Shown: positions 1 to 10,849 of the stretch, piece after piece
How positions within the stretch are numbered: the first letter of the stretch is position 1
How the letters are laid out: each line of letters starts with the position of its first letter
DNA from: Verrucomicrobiia bacterium
GTDB lineage: Bacteria; Verrucomicrobiota; Verrucomicrobiia; Limisphaerales; Fontisphaeraceae
NCBI GenBank assembly: GCA_026414565.1
Contig: JAOAIT010000009.1
Span: 124,001-188,000 of the forward strand
Length of the DNA stretch: 64,000 bases
Direction: 5' to 3'
Translations under genes and position numbers: made by a program
Notes under the pieces: generated by a model
What the model was told of the DNA's origin: nothing
Databases searched by the model: none
The model's input: the letters and a program-made list of their open reading frames with translations, nothing else

Positions 1-2364
1 GACGGGGCCGGCTTTGTGGACATCCCCGATGCTCGGGGGCGCAGCATTTCCTTCACCAACGTGACGGTGGCCCAGAGTGGCGCGCAATTCCGGGTGATTG
101 TGGCGGCGGGCGACACCGCGATTACCAGCCGTGTGGCGACGGTCACCATTACCCCGGACGCCACTGGCCCGCTAGCCCTCAATGCGCGGCGGGAGGCGAA
201 CCTGACGACCATTGTCATCAACTTCTCCGAGCCGCTGGACCCGGTGAACGCCACGGCCGTGAACAACTACCAGGTGTGCGATGTCTTCCTGCCCAGCCGG
301 TGCGTGAACATCATCGGGGCCACGTTGACGAACAACAACACCACGGTGATTCTGGACACCGAAATGCCCGATTTGGCCGGGACGTATCAGTTGCGCATGA
401 GCGGCATCACGGACGTTCACGGCAACCTTATCCGGCCGCCGACCACGTTGTCTCTGCGCATCGTGACTTCCTACCAGCAAGGTCTTTATGGCTATAGCGG
501 CACGCAGGACACGCAACTGCGTCAGGCCAATCCGGATGACAACTACAACACCGCCACCTCCTTGCTGGTGGATGCTTCAGATGGCGGTGGGGTGGTGCAG
601 GTGCTGCTGGCCTTCCGCAACCTCTTTGGCACCGGCCCTGGCCAGATCCCGCCGGGAGTCACCATCCGTTCTGCGACGTTGCGCCTGTTCTCCATTGACA
701 ACAATGCCGAAACCCCGGGGCCGGTGTACCTGCACCTGATGTTGATTCCTTGGGATGCAGCCAACGTAACGTGGAACTCCCTCAACGCCGGCGTGGCCAC
801 TAATGGGGTGGAGGCCTCCTCGGCCAACTATGGCACCATCATCCCGAACTTCCCTAATCCCGGCGGCACTACCTGGCAATTCCGGGATGTGGACGTGCTC
901 AGCTCAGTGCAGGCCTGGGCTTCAGGCCAGGTGGAAAACCACGGGTGGGTACTGATCAACGTCAACACGGATGGCTATCGCTTCAGCTCCGCGGAATATA
1001 GCGAGGTGCAATATCGTCCGCTGCTGCTCGTGGAATATGAGCCGGCAACGCAAGTTCAACCCGTGCAGATTGTGTCCCAGCCGGCGCCGTTGACCACGGT
1101 AAACGAGGGGGCGACAGTGAATCTCGCGGTGTCGGCCAGCGGTACGCGGCCGCAGTATCAATGGTATAAGGACGGCACCCGGCTGGATGGTGCCACCAAC
1201 GCGACGCTGACCTTGGCGCAGGTTAATGAAACCTTCTCCGGCCGGTACTTCTGCGTCATCAGCAACCTGGCGCCAAGCATTGTGCAAAGCGCGGATGCGC
1301 TGGTCGTGGTCAATCCGGACACCAACCGGCCGGTGGTGGTGAGCGCGCTGGCGACCACCAACCTGTCGGAAATCCGGGTGGTATTCTCCAAGCCCATGAA
1401 TGCGGCCAGTCTGGCGCAGGCCGGCCGTTTTGTGGTGGCGCCGGCTTATGGCGGTACGCCGCTGAACGTCCTGGGTGTGGCTCTGGCCACCAACGGCTTG
1501 ACCGCCACCCTTACCACCGAGCCGCGCAACGCCTTCGCGTACTACACGCTCACGGTGCGGGATGTGACGGATACGGCCTATCGGCAAAACGTTTTGGCGC
1601 CCAATCCTACGTGGTTGATCCTGGGTTCGCAGATCAGCCTTATCGCTCCGATCAGCCCGTGGAAGTACTTTGAGCAGGGCGATGCCGGGGCGGGGTGGAC
1701 CACGCCGGCCTTCAATGACAGCGGCTGGTCTAATGGCGTGGCCTTGTTTGTCGGCAAGACCGGCACGCCGGGGCAGGGGGACCTCCCGATTGCCACCACG
1801 CTGACCATGGGCCAGACCACTTATTACTTCCGTGGCCGGTTCCAGATGCCCGCGCTGGCGCAACTGTCAGGCTTGCAGTCCTTCCAGGTGCTGGTGCGGC
1901 CCATCATTGACGATGGCGCAGTGTTTCACCTGAACGGGCAGGAGGCCCTGCGCGTGGGGATGACCAATGCCGGCCCCATCTTCTATGAGACGTTTGCCAC
2001 CCGGACCCAGGGCAACGATTACCGGTGGGAAGGGCCTTATGCCTTGCCGGTGAGCCACCTGGTTTTTGGCGGCGAGAACGTCATAGCGGTGGAAGTCCAT
2101 CAGGTGAGCGCCACCAGCAGCGACGTGGCGTTTGCGGCCGAGCTGCTCATCAACGTGCCGCCGGTCGAGCTGCGCCTGCAGCCGGCGGTGGTCAGCGGCG
2201 ATACCTTCCAAATCAACTGGCCGCCGTTGGCGGGCTTCCGGCTGTACCAGGCGGATCGGGTGCAGGGTCCCTACACGCCGGTGCCGGGTGATCCGGTGGG
2301 CACTTACTCGGTGTCCACGCGGGCGGCTCAGGGCAAGTTCTTCCAGGTGCGGAGGGAACCCTAA
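1..2364 (+). CDS. Large secreted modular protein, 3' part only
   Basis: The frame is open from the left edge, so the true start lies outside the window; about 787 codons are visible. Modules in order: an Ig-like/SbsA-type domain (about 160-460), a DNRLRE-type beta domain with the typical invariant Trp/Asn residues (about 474-1040), an immunoglobulin-like domain containing YQWYKDG (about 1063-1315), another SbsA-like domain (about 1320-1630), a beta-sandwich module starting WKYFEQGDAG (about 1636-2150), and a 66-residue C-terminal domain ending FFQVRREP (2164-2361). Such proteins are usually exported and bind or process polysaccharide, but no catalytic domain is visible here. The beta-sandwich recurs at 62068-62570 and the C-terminal domain resembles the tail of the subtilase at 40179-45323. 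A strong terminator follows at once. Function beyond an extracellular/adhesive role is not claimed. Confidence 0.85.
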   Translation, partial: DGAGFVDIPDARGRSISFTNVTVAQSGAQFRVIVAAGDTAITSRVATVTITPDATGPLALNARREANLTTIVINFSEPLDPVNATAVNNYQVCDVFLPSRCVNIIGATLTNNNTTVILDTEMPDLAGTYQLRMSGITDVHGNLIRPPTTLSLRIVTSYQQGLYGYSGTQDTQLRQANPDDNYNTATSLLVDASDGGGVVQVLLAFRNLFGTGPGQIPPGVTIRSATLRLFSIDNNAETPGPVYLHLMLIPWDAANVTWNSLNAGVATNGVEASSANYGTIIPNFPNPGGTTWQFRDVDVLSSVQAWASGQVENHGWVLINVNTDGYRFSSAEYSEVQYRPLLLVEYEPATQVQPVQIVSQPAPLTTVNEGATVNLAVSASGTRPQYQWYKDGTRLDGATNATLTLAQVNETFSGRYFCVISNLAPSIVQSADALVVVNPDTNRPVVVSALATTNLSEIRVVFSKPMNAASLAQAGRFVVAPAYGGTPLNVLGVALATNGLTATLTTEPRNAFAYYTLTVRDVTDTAYRQNVLAPNPTWLILGSQISLIAPISPWKYFEQGDAGAGWTTPAFNDSGWSNGVALFVGKTGTPGQGDLPIATTLTMGQTTYYFRGRFQMPALAQLSGLQSFQVLVRPIIDDGAVFHLNGQEALRVGMTNAGPIFYETFATRTQGNDYRWEGPYALPVSHLVFGGENVIAVEVHQVSATSSDVAFAAELLINVPPVELRLQPAVVSGDTFQINWPPLAGFRLYQADRVQGPYTPVPGDPVGTYSVSTRAAQGKFFQVRREP

Positions 2365-2388
2365 GCCGTAAGTCAAGACTCACGCAGC

Positions 2389-2418
2389 GCCCGCCCCTTC
2401 AAGGGGCGGGCTTTTTTT
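2389..2418 (+). terminator. Rho-independent terminator
   Basis: A 9-bp GC-only stem (GCCCGCCCC / GGGGCGGGC) with a TTCAA loop is followed by seven T residues. It closes the gene ending at 2364. It also argues against a TTG start at 2428 for the next gene, since that codon lies only 10 bases past the T tract. Confidence 0.93.
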
Positions 2419-2466
2419 GTCATTGCGTTGGCGGGAGGCTCCGGCTTCAATGCGGGCCGTAATCTT

Positions 2467-3858
2467 ATGGCGCCCACCACATCCGTATCGCATTCCCGCG
2501 GGTATGTACTGCTTGTTTGTTGCGTTGCCGCATTGTCCGGGTTGTTGTTCGGTTACGACACCGGCGTGATTGGTGGCGCCATTGGCTTCATGCGGGTGAA
2601 GTTTGCCCTGGACCCCGTGCAGGAGGGCTGGACGGCTGCCAGCATTCTGGTGGGCTGCATGGTGGGGGTGCTCCTGGCGGGGCCGGTGGCCGATCGGCTG
2701 GGCCGCAAGCGCTTGTTGGTGGCCTCGGGGTTGTTGTTTGGCCTGTCTTCCGTGGGGACGGCCCTGCCGCAGAGTTTGTCGGTGTTCATTGCCTTTCGTT
2801 TGCTGGCGGGCGTGGCGGTGGGCGCGGCCTCCATGGCGGCCCCCATGTACATTGCGGAGATTGCGCCAGCGGACTGGCGCGGGCGGCTGATCTCGCTGAA
2901 TCAACTGGCCATCGTGACCGGCATTTTTGTGGTCTATTTCGCCAACTGGTTCATTGCCAGCCTGGGGGATGCCGCCTGGAATCAGGAGTATGGCTGGCGC
3001 TGGATGTTTGCCTCCTGTCTGCTGCCGTCGGTGTTGTTCCTGGTGTTGTTGCTTTGGGTGCCGGAAAGCCCGCGCTGGCTGGTCAAGCAAAACCGGCCCG
3101 AGGAGGCGCGGGCCACTTTGGAGCGCGTCAACGGCCGGGCGGCTGCCGCCGTGGAATTGGAGGCCATTCATGCCGCCCTGCAAGAAGAGGAGCCGGGCCT
3201 GGGGCAGTTGCTCAAACCGGGGCTGCGGCGGGCGCTGGTGATCGGCATTGTGCTGGCCTTTTTGCAGCAATTCACCGGCATCAATGCGTTCATTTATTTT
3301 GGCGCGGAAATCTTCAAAAGCATGGGCAGCTCCACGCAGACCGCCTTGATTCAGCATGTCCTGCTGGGCGGGGTAAATTTTCTTTTCACCCTGGTGGCCA
3401 TTGCGACGGTGGACCGGCTGGGGCGCAAACCGCTGATGGTGGCCGGCTGTGTGGGCATGGGCCTGTGTTTGTTCGGCCTTTATTTTGCCTCGGGCACGGG
3501 CGGCGGCAATCAGGGACTTTTGAAGGTGATTCTCATCCTGGGTTACATTGCCTGTTTTGCCCTGAGTCTGGGGCCGGTGACGTGGGTGATTCTGGCGGAA
3601 ATCTTCCCCACCCGCGTCCGGGGCCGGGCGTTGGGACTGGCGACATTCTGCCTCTGGCTGGGGGACTATCTGGTGACCCAGACCTACCCCATGATGGCGG
3701 ACAACGACTGGCTCAAGGCGCATTTCCGGCAGGCCTTTCCGTTTTTATTGTACGGCGCCTTTTGTGTGGTGGAGGTGCTGTTTGTCTTATGGTGGGTGCC
3801 GGAAACCAAGGGCAAGACCCTCGAACAAATTGAGGCCGGTTGGCGACACCAGCAGTGA
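2467..3858 (+). CDS. MFS sugar porter (sugar:proton symporter family)
   Basis: A 463-residue inner-membrane transporter with about 12 hydrophobic segments, of the sugar porter family (XylE/GLUT type). Signatures are the N-terminal LLFGYDTGVIGGA, the loop motifs DRLGRKR and DRLGRKP, the WRWMF and PESPRWL motifs at the end of the first half, QQFTGINAF in TM7, and the closing PETKGKTLEQI. These match proton-coupled uptake of a hexose or pentose; the substrate cannot be read from sequence. The ATG at 2467 is preferred over an in-frame TTG at 2428, which would lie against the upstream terminator and add a non-family extension. It converges with the LysE gene 8 bases downstream. Confidence 0.93.
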   Translation: MAPTTSVSHSRGYVLLVCCVAALSGLLFGYDTGVIGGAIGFMRVKFALDPVQEGWTAASILVGCMVGVLLAGPVADRLGRKRLLVASGLLFGLSSVGTALPQSLSVFIAFRLLAGVAVGAASMAAPMYIAEIAPADWRGRLISLNQLAIVTGIFVVYFANWFIASLGDAAWNQEYGWRWMFASCLLPSVLFLVLLLWVPESPRWLVKQNRPEEARATLERVNGRAAAAVELEAIHAALQEEEPGLGQLLKPGLRRALVIGIVLAFLQQFTGINAFIYFGAEIFKSMGSSTQTALIQHVLLGGVNFLFTLVAIATVDRLGRKPLMVAGCVGMGLCLFGLYFASGTGGGNQGLLKVILILGYIACFALSLGPVTWVILAEIFPTRVRGRALGLATFCLWLGDYLVTQTYPMMADNDWLKAHFRQAFPFLLYGAFCVVEVLFVLWWVPETKGKTLEQIEAGWRHQQ

Positions 3859-3866
3859 GCCTACTT

Positions 3867-4499
3867 TCAGGAACCGGTGCCGCCCAGATACTTCCACGCC
3901 TCCCAAAAAAGGGAGAGAGCAAAGGCTGCCAGCGCCAGGCCCAGCGTTTGCAAAATAAGCCGATAGGCGCGCCCCCGCAGGAAGGCCCGGCCTTTGCCGG
4001 CGATGACGGCCATGAGGGCTTTGATGCCGCAGAGGAGCACATAAAAAATGCCAAAGAACACGGCCACGGCGTCCCAGCCCACCTGGCGGGCTTTGAGCAG
4101 GGTGGCCGCGCCCACTGTGAACCAGAACAGCCACGGATTGGGGCTCAAAAAGTTGGTGATCAATCCCTTTTGCCAGGAACGCGGCGATTCTTGAGACGTG
4201 GTGTCCTCCGGCAGCATGGGGCGCAAGTTTTGCCAGGCCAGGCGCAGCACAAACACCCCTCCGGCCAGGGAAATAAGGCCCAGCAGGGGGCGGAGCTGGG
4301 CGGCCTGGCTGGCAAACCAGAGGGAAAGAACAATCACGGGCAGGTCGGTAATCAGCGGCACCAGCGACGTTTTAAGCCCCTCTTTGACACCGTGCCGGAG
4401 AGATTGCATCAATACCAGGGTCATCAGCGGCCCAGGGGCAAAGCCGGCGGACAATCCCAGCACCAGACTGGAGGCGATGATTTCCGACATCTGCGGCAT
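3867..4499 (-). CDS. LysE/RhtB-family exporter
   Basis: A 210-residue membrane protein with about six hydrophobic segments and the LysE-family N-terminal signature GFAPGPLMTLVL followed by a cluster of polar residues (ITDLP). Members export amino acids or related small metabolites to relieve overload; which one cannot be told. The second half contains a family-typical segment with SPNPWLFWF. It stands alone on this strand, convergent with the sugar porter and divergent from the ATP synthase operon. The only odd point is a GC-rich inverted repeat (4503-4518) immediately upstream of its start, which lacks a T tract and was not called as a site. Confidence 0.88.
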   Translation of the reverse strand: MPQMSEIIASSLVLGLSAGFAPGPLMTLVLMQSLRHGVKEGLKTSLVPLITDLPVIVLSLWFASQAAQLRPLLGLISLAGGVFVLRLAWQNLRPMLPEDTTSQESPRSWQKGLITNFLSPNPWLFWFTVGAATLLKARQVGWDAVAVFFGIFYVLLCGIKALMAVIAGKGRAFLRGRAYRLILQTLGLALAAFALSLFWEAWKYLGGTGS

Positions 4500-4648
4500 T
4501 TAGCCCGCCCCGGCGGGCCGTGTCAATTCCGCTAAAAAAACACTTGTGGAATTGGCCAGCATAGGACAATTTCTGCGGTCTCTGGACGATTGCGAAAAGC
4601 CGCCTCGTCCGCGTTGGTGGCGCGGGGCGGACAGGTAATTTGGGAATC

Positions 4649-5551
4649 ATGCGTTGGTTAATATATTGCGTGATGCTAACCGGGCTGGCGCTGGCCGGCA
4701 GCGCCCACGCCACCGGCACCGCGGTGTCCCCGGCGCCCTGGCTGTTGGCCGCCCAAGGGCTGCCGGAGGCCGCACCGGACATCTTCTCCCTGGGGCCGCT
4801 TAAGGTGTCCAACTCGATGGTGGTCACGTGGATTGTGGCCCTTACGGTGATTCTTTTTGCGCGGGTGGCCACGCGCCGCATGGAGTTGGTGCCGTCCGGC
4901 AAGCAGAACTTTGTGGAGTGGCTGGTGGAAAGCCTGCATGATTTTCTGGAAAGCATCATCGGGCCGGAGCTGGTGAAAAAGACCTTCTGGTTCTTTGCCA
5001 CGATCTTCATCTTCATTTTGTTCAGCAACTGGTTTGGGTTGATTCCGGGGGTGGGCACCATCGGCTGGTATGATCCGGAACATCCGGGGCACATTGCCCG
5101 GCCGTTGTTCCGCGGGGTGAATGCGGATTTGAACATGACCGCCGCGATGGCGATGATTTTCTTTGTCATGTGGACCGTTTGGGCTTTTCAAGCCAACGGG
5201 GCCAAAGGTTTTCTGCTGCATCTTTTCGGGCCCAAGGGCGACACCACCGGCGCTTTGAAGGTACTGATGATTCTGGTGTTCCTCCTGGTGGGGGTGCTGG
5301 AGGTGGTCTCCATTCTTTTCCGGCCGGTATCCCTGAGTTTTCGTCTGTATGGCAACATTTTTGCCGGGGAAAACATGCTGGAAAGCATGGCCCGGTTGGT
5401 GCCGGCGTTGAGCTGGCTCATTCCAATTCCCTTTTATTTTCTCGAGGTCCTGGTGGGCCTGGTGCAGGCGCTGGTGTTCATGTTGTTGACCGCCGTCTTC
5501 ACCCTGTTGATTTGCACCCACGAAGAAGGACACGAGAAAGGACATCATTGA
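4649..5551 (+). CDS. atpB: F1Fo ATP synthase subunit a
   Basis: Membrane subunit forming the proton half-channels against the c-ring. The 300-residue product begins with a hydrophobic, signal-like segment followed by an Ala/Pro-rich stretch, then the usual helices. The conserved helix containing SLSFRLYGNIFAGE holds the essential Arg; the C-terminal helix is rich in Leu/Val and ends in a His/Glu-rich tail (EEGHEKGHH). An in-frame TTG at 4640 is an alternative start three codons upstream; ATG 4649 is chosen. It is the first gene of the operon; no atpI precedes it. Confidence 0.96.
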   Translation: MRWLIYCVMLTGLALAGSAHATGTAVSPAPWLLAAQGLPEAAPDIFSLGPLKVSNSMVVTWIVALTVILFARVATRRMELVPSGKQNFVEWLVESLHDFLESIIGPELVKKTFWFFATIFIFILFSNWFGLIPGVGTIGWYDPEHPGHIARPLFRGVNADLNMTAAMAMIFFVMWTVWAFQANGAKGFLLHLFGPKGDTTGALKVLMILVFLLVGVLEVVSILFRPVSLSFRLYGNIFAGENMLESMARLVPALSWLIPIPFYFLEVLVGLVQALVFMLLTAVFTLLICTHEEGHEKGHH

Positions 5552-5634
5552 GGCGCTGAGGCGCCACGGACACTTTCGGCGGCTGGACCGTGCCGGGAGC
5601 GCGGGGGCCGCCGGAAACAACGAAAGGACAACCT

Positions 5635-5883
5635 ATGTTGACGCCAATCCTTGCGGCGGCCGAACCGGTGGCCGAAGCCGTAAAAACGGCGGGCATGACG
5701 GGCAACCTGCACATTGGGCTGGCCTGCCTGGGCGCAGCCCTGGGCGTGGGCTTCATTGGCATGAAAGCCTCGGAAGCCGTGGGGCGCAATCCGGGCGCTT
5801 CCACCAAAATCCTGGTGCAGGCCATTCTGAGCACCGCCTTTGCCGAAGGGATCGTGTTTTTCGCGATCTTCCTGGCGAAATAA
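5635..5883 (+). CDS. atpE: F1Fo ATP synthase subunit c
   Basis: An 82-residue two-helix proteolipid that forms the rotor ring. The polar loop is RNP at residues 51-53 and the ion-binding carboxylate is Glu71 in STAFAEGIVFF. The residues around Glu71 look proton-type rather than sodium-type, because the usual Gln/Ser-Thr sodium ligands are not evident; this is inference. The ATG at 5635 follows an AAAGGA Shine-Dalgarno; an in-frame GTG at 5590 would add an arginine/proline-rich leader unlike the family. Confidence 0.96.
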   Translation: MLTPILAAAEPVAEAVKTAGMTGNLHIGLACLGAALGVGFIGMKASEAVGRNPGASTKILVQAILSTAFAEGIVFFAIFLAK

Positions 5884-5942
5884 TCCAGCGGCGCCGGGGG
5901 CCTGGCCCCTGGCGCCCGCCCCTTTTTTCGCAACCACCTTGT

Positions 5943-6488
5943 ATGAACAGCATGCTCTTGTTGGCCGCGGGCACCTTGCAGGACACCGCCCGTGAAACGG
6001 CCCTGACCTTCGGGCTGGACTGGCCGCACTTCATCGCGCAATGCATCAGTTTTGCCATAGTGGCCTTCCTCCTGCACCGTTTCGCTTACAAGCCGGTGCT
6101 CAAGATGTTGGAGGAGCGCAAGCAACGCATTGCCGAGAGCCTGGCCAACGCCGAGAAAATCAAGGAAGAGCTGGCCAAAACCGAGCAGGCGCGGCAGGAG
6201 ATCCTGGCCCAGGCCAATGCCCAGGCCAACCGGGCCATCGAGGAAGCCCGCGCGGCGGCGGCCAAAGTGCTGGAGACCGAAACTCAGAAGGCCATCGCCG
6301 CCGCCAATCAAATCATCGCCAAGGCCAACGAGGCCAACGCCGCGGAAATGGCCCGCCTGCGGGCCGAGTTGAAGCGCGAAATCGGGCGGCTGGCGGTGCA
6401 GGCGGCCATGCAGGTCACCGGCAAGATTCTCACCCCGGAGGATCAGAAACGCCTGGTGGAGGAAACCAACCGCGAGCTGGCGGCCTAG
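5943..6488 (+). CDS. atpF: F1Fo ATP synthase subunit b
   Basis: Peripheral stalk subunit, 181 residues. One membrane segment lies near residues 30-48, followed by a long charged, Ala/Glu/Lys-rich coiled coil (LEERKQRIAESLANAEKIKE and onward), as expected for the dimeric stator. The N-terminus is longer than in E. coli and contains a short hydrophobic stretch before the true anchor. It lies 59 bases after atpE and 40 bases before the delta gene. Confidence 0.95.
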   Translation: MNSMLLLAAGTLQDTARETALTFGLDWPHFIAQCISFAIVAFLLHRFAYKPVLKMLEERKQRIAESLANAEKIKEELAKTEQARQEILAQANAQANRAIEEARAAAAKVLETETQKAIAAANQIIAKANEANAAEMARLRAELKREIGRLAVQAAMQVTGKILTPEDQKRLVEETNRELAA

Positions 6489-6528
6489 GACTGCTGCCGG
6501 CCCCAACATCGGCAACTGAGGTGAACAC

Positions 6529-6927
6529 GTGAAAGTGACCAAACAGGCTCGGCGCGAAGCCAAAAAGCTTTTTGCCCTGTGCAAGGTCAACGGGGTTCTG
6601 GACGAAGCCCGGGCGCGGCAGGTGGTGGCCGAGGTGACTGCGCGCCGACCCCGCGGATACCTGGGCATATTACATCATTTCCAGCGGCTGTTGCGGCTGG
6701 AGATCCAGCGTCGCACCGCCCGGGTCGAAAGCGCCGTACCGCTGCCAGCGCCGTTGCGGCAGGGGGTCCAGAGCGGGTTGACCCGGCGTCATGGACCGGG
6801 ACTGCGGTTTGAATTTGTGGAAAATCCCGCGCTGCTGGGGGGCCTGCGCGTGCAGGTGGGGAGCGAGGTTTGGGACGGCAGTGTACACAGCCGCCTGGCG
6901 GAACTGGAAGAGCGGCTGACCAGTTAA
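6529..6927 (+). CDS. atpH: F1Fo ATP synthase subunit delta, short form
   Basis: Delta/OSCP links the stalk to the top of F1. The C-terminal family signature is clear: NPALLGGLRVQVGSEVWDGSV followed by an amphipathic end. The product is only 132 residues against roughly 175-185 for the family; the deficit is in the N-terminal helical bundle, of which one initial helix and the last two helices seem to remain. It starts with GTG preceded by a GAGGTG Shine-Dalgarno, and a stop cuts the frame upstream, so the shortness is not a mis-called start. Its position between b and alpha is the standard place for delta. Confidence 0.9.
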   Translation: MKVTKQARREAKKLFALCKVNGVLDEARARQVVAEVTARRPRGYLGILHHFQRLLRLEIQRRTARVESAVPLPAPLRQGVQSGLTRRHGPGLRFEFVENPALLGGLRVQVGSEVWDGSVHSRLAELEERLTS

Positions 6928-6948
6928 GGAGCATTTACAGATCAGGCT

Positions 6949-8478
6949 ATGAGCAACATTCTGCAGGAAATTGAAGCCCAGATTACGGGCATCAAAAGCA
7001 CGGTGTCCCGCCGCAATGTGGGCATTGTGCGCGAAATCGGCGATGGCGTGGCCAAGATCGAAGGCCTGGACGACGCCATGTTAAACGAGATGTTGGATTT
7101 CGGCGACGGGGTCACCGGGCTGGCGCTGAACTTGGAGGAGACCGAGGTGGGCGCCATCATTCTGGGCGATTACCTCAAGGTCAAGGAGGGCCAGGAGGTG
7201 CGCACCACGGGCAAGCTGCTGCAGGTGCCGGTGGGCATGGGCCTGCTGGGCCGGGTGGTTAATGCCCTGGGCGAGCCGATGGATGGCAAGGGCCCCATTA
7301 AAGCCTCCGGGGCCTACCCGGTGGAAAAGATCGCCCCGGGCATCATTAAACGCCGTTCCGTCAACCAGCCGGTGCAGACGGGCATCATGGCGGTGGACGC
7401 CATGATTCCCATTGGCCGCGGCCAGCGCGAATTGATCATTGGCGACCGTTCGACGGGCAAGACCACGATTTGCATTGACACCATCATCAACAATGCCCGC
7501 CTCAACCGCGAGGCCGAGCAACGCGGCGACAAGACGTACCGGCCGTTGTACAGCATCTACGTGGCCATCGGGCAGAAGCAGTCCAACATCGCCCGGGTCA
7601 TCAGCGTGCTCGAGCAATACCAGGCCATGCCTTACACCATTGTGGTGGTGGCTTCGGCCTCGGACAGTGCCACCATGCAATACCTCGCCCCCTTTGCGGG
7701 CGCGGCCATGGGCGAATGGTTCATGGACAACGGCATGGACGCCCTGATCATTTATGATGATTTGTCCAAGCATGCCGTGGCCTACCGTCAGGTGTCCCTG
7801 GTGCTCCGCCGGCCCTCCGGGCGCGAGGCGTATCCGGGCGACGTGTTCTATCTGCACAGCCGCCTGCTGGAGCGAGCGGCGCGATTAAACGAGAAGAGTG
7901 GCAACGGATCGCTGACCGCGCTGCCCATCATTGAAACCCAGGCTGGCGACGTATCGGCCTACATTCCCACCAACGTGATTTCCATCACCGACGGCCAGAT
8001 TTTCCTGGAGACCGATTTGTTCTACCAGGGCGTGCGTCCGGCCATCTCGGTGGGCATCTCGGTGTCGCGGGTCGGCTCGGCGGCGCAGGTCAAGGCCATG
8101 AAACAGGTGGCCGGCCGCATCAAAGGCGAGCTGGCGCAATTCCGCGAGCTGGCGGCGTTTGCCCAGTTTGGCAGCGACCTGGACGCCAAAACGCTGGCCC
8201 AACTGGAGCGTGGCAAACGGATTGTCGAGGTGTTCAAACAGCAGCAGTTCAACCCGATCCCGGTGGAGATTCAGGTGGCGGTGCTGTGGACGGTCCAGAA
8301 CGGTTTCATGGACGATGTGCCGGTGGATAGAATCAAGGATTTCCAGGCGAAGTTGACGGATTTCCTGGTCAATCGCAAGGCGGACCTCATGGCGCAGTTG
8401 GAACGGGAGAAGGCCCTGAGCGATCTGCTGGTCAACCAGCTCAAGGCGGCGGTGACGGAGTTCAAGCAGACCTATTAA
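6949..8478 (+). CDS. atpA: F1Fo ATP synthase subunit alpha
   Basis: Non-catalytic nucleotide-binding subunit of the F1 hexamer, 509 residues, normal length. The Walker A motif GDRSTGKT is at residues 165-172. The arginine-finger region is seen in the conserved stretch [18 protein letters not shown]. The N-terminus carries the segment that binds delta, which is of interest because delta is short here. It is 21 bases after atpH. Confidence 0.98.
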   Translation: MSNILQEIEAQITGIKSTVSRRNVGIVREIGDGVAKIEGLDDAMLNEMLDFGDGVTGLALNLEETEVGAIILGDYLKVKEGQEVRTTGKLLQVPVGMGLLGRVVNALGEPMDGKGPIKASGAYPVEKIAPGIIKRRSVNQPVQTGIMAVDAMIPIGRGQRELIIGDRSTGKTTICIDTIINNARLNREAEQRGDKTYRPLYSIYVAIGQKQSNIARVISVLEQYQAMPYTIVVVASASDSATMQYLAPFAGAAMGEWFMDNGMDALIIYDDLSKHAVAYRQVSLVLRRPSGREAYPGDVFYLHSRLLERAARLNEKSGNGSLTALPIIETQAGDVSAYIPTNVISITDGQIFLETDLFYQGVRPAISVGISVSRVGSAAQVKAMKQVAGRIKGELAQFRELAAFAQFGSDLDAKTLAQLERGKRIVEVFKQQQFNPIPVEIQVAVLWTVQNGFMDDVPVDRIKDFQAKLTDFLVNRKADLMAQLEREKALSDLLVNQLKAAVTEFKQTY

Positions 8479-8495
8479 TAACCTGAACCTGCCCC

Positions 8496-9377
8496 ATGCC
8501 CAGCACGCGCGACATACGCCGCCGCATCAAGTCGGTCAAAAGCACGGCCCAGATCACCAAGGCCATGCAGATGGTGGCGGCGGCCAAGATGCGCAAAGCG
8601 CAGCAGGCGGCCCTCGCCGGGCGGCCGTATGCGGCTTTGCTCAACCGGGTCATGGCCGAGGTTTCCCACCACGCCGGGGACTACCAGCATCCCTTGATGC
8701 AGACGCGGCCGGTGGAGAAGCGGGCGGTGATCCTCATCACCAGCGACAAGGGCCTGTGCGGCGCGCTGAACAGCAACCTGCTGCGCGAGAGCCTCAAATT
8801 TGATCCGGCCACCACCGTTTTCATCACCGCCGGGCGCAAGGGCTCGCAATTTGTCGCCCGCACCCGGCGGCAACTGGCGGCCGAGTTCAGCTACAAGGAC
8901 ACGCCGCAATTCAGCGAGGCGCGCGCCATTTGCAAGTTTGCCTGTGACCTGTTCACCGAGGAGGAGGTGGATGAGGTGCAGGTGTTGTACACCAATTTCA
9001 TCTCCACCCTCAACCAACGCCCGGAGGTGCGCACCCTGCTGCCGGTGGGCCGGCTGGAGGCGGTATCGGCCGATTTTGCGGGCGAAAACACCGCCGGGGC
9101 TCCGCTGCCGGCCGGCAGCTCCGAGTTTTTATTTGAGCCTTCGGCGGAGCAGGTGTTTCAGGCATTGCTGCCGCATTACCTGAATTTCCAGCTCTATCAA
9201 TACCTGTTGGAAGCCAAAGCCAGCGAGCACAGCGCGCGAATGGTGGCCATGAAGAACGCCACGGACAACGCCAACCAGCTCATCCGCACGCTCACGCTGC
9301 AGTACAACAAAATGCGCCAGGCGGGCATCACCAAGGAGTTGTTGGAGATTGCCTCTGCCACCATGGCGCTCGAATAA
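8496..9377 (+). CDS. atpG: F1Fo ATP synthase subunit gamma
   Basis: The central rotor shaft, 293 residues. The N-terminal helix (RDIRRRIKSVKSTAQITKAM) and the C-terminal helix (MVAMKNATDNANQLIRTLTL), which together form the coiled-coil shaft, are both conserved. The internal globular part contains the typical ITSDKGLCGALNSN. It is 17 bases after atpA. Confidence 0.97.
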   Translation: MPSTRDIRRRIKSVKSTAQITKAMQMVAAAKMRKAQQAALAGRPYAALLNRVMAEVSHHAGDYQHPLMQTRPVEKRAVILITSDKGLCGALNSNLLRESLKFDPATTVFITAGRKGSQFVARTRRQLAAEFSYKDTPQFSEARAICKFACDLFTEEEVDEVQVLYTNFISTLNQRPEVRTLLPVGRLEAVSADFAGENTAGAPLPAGSSEFLFEPSAEQVFQALLPHYLNFQLYQYLLEAKASEHSARMVAMKNATDNANQLIRTLTLQYNKMRQAGITKELLEIASATMALE

Positions 9378-9409
9378 CCTTGATGGCGACGCCACGCAAC
9401 CTGATTTAG

Positions 9410-10816
<1,407 letters not shown>

Positions 10817-10849
10817 CCGGACGCCCCGTGCGGGCGCAACGATTCCACC

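Noticed and set aside
2380-3723. 447-codon minus-strand frame opposite the sugar porter
   Set aside because: Gln/His/Arg-rich shadow of the MFS gene, which carries all family motifs.
4503-4518. GC-rich inverted repeat upstream of the LysE gene as a terminator
   Set aside because: No T tract on either strand and no gene end nearby that needs it.
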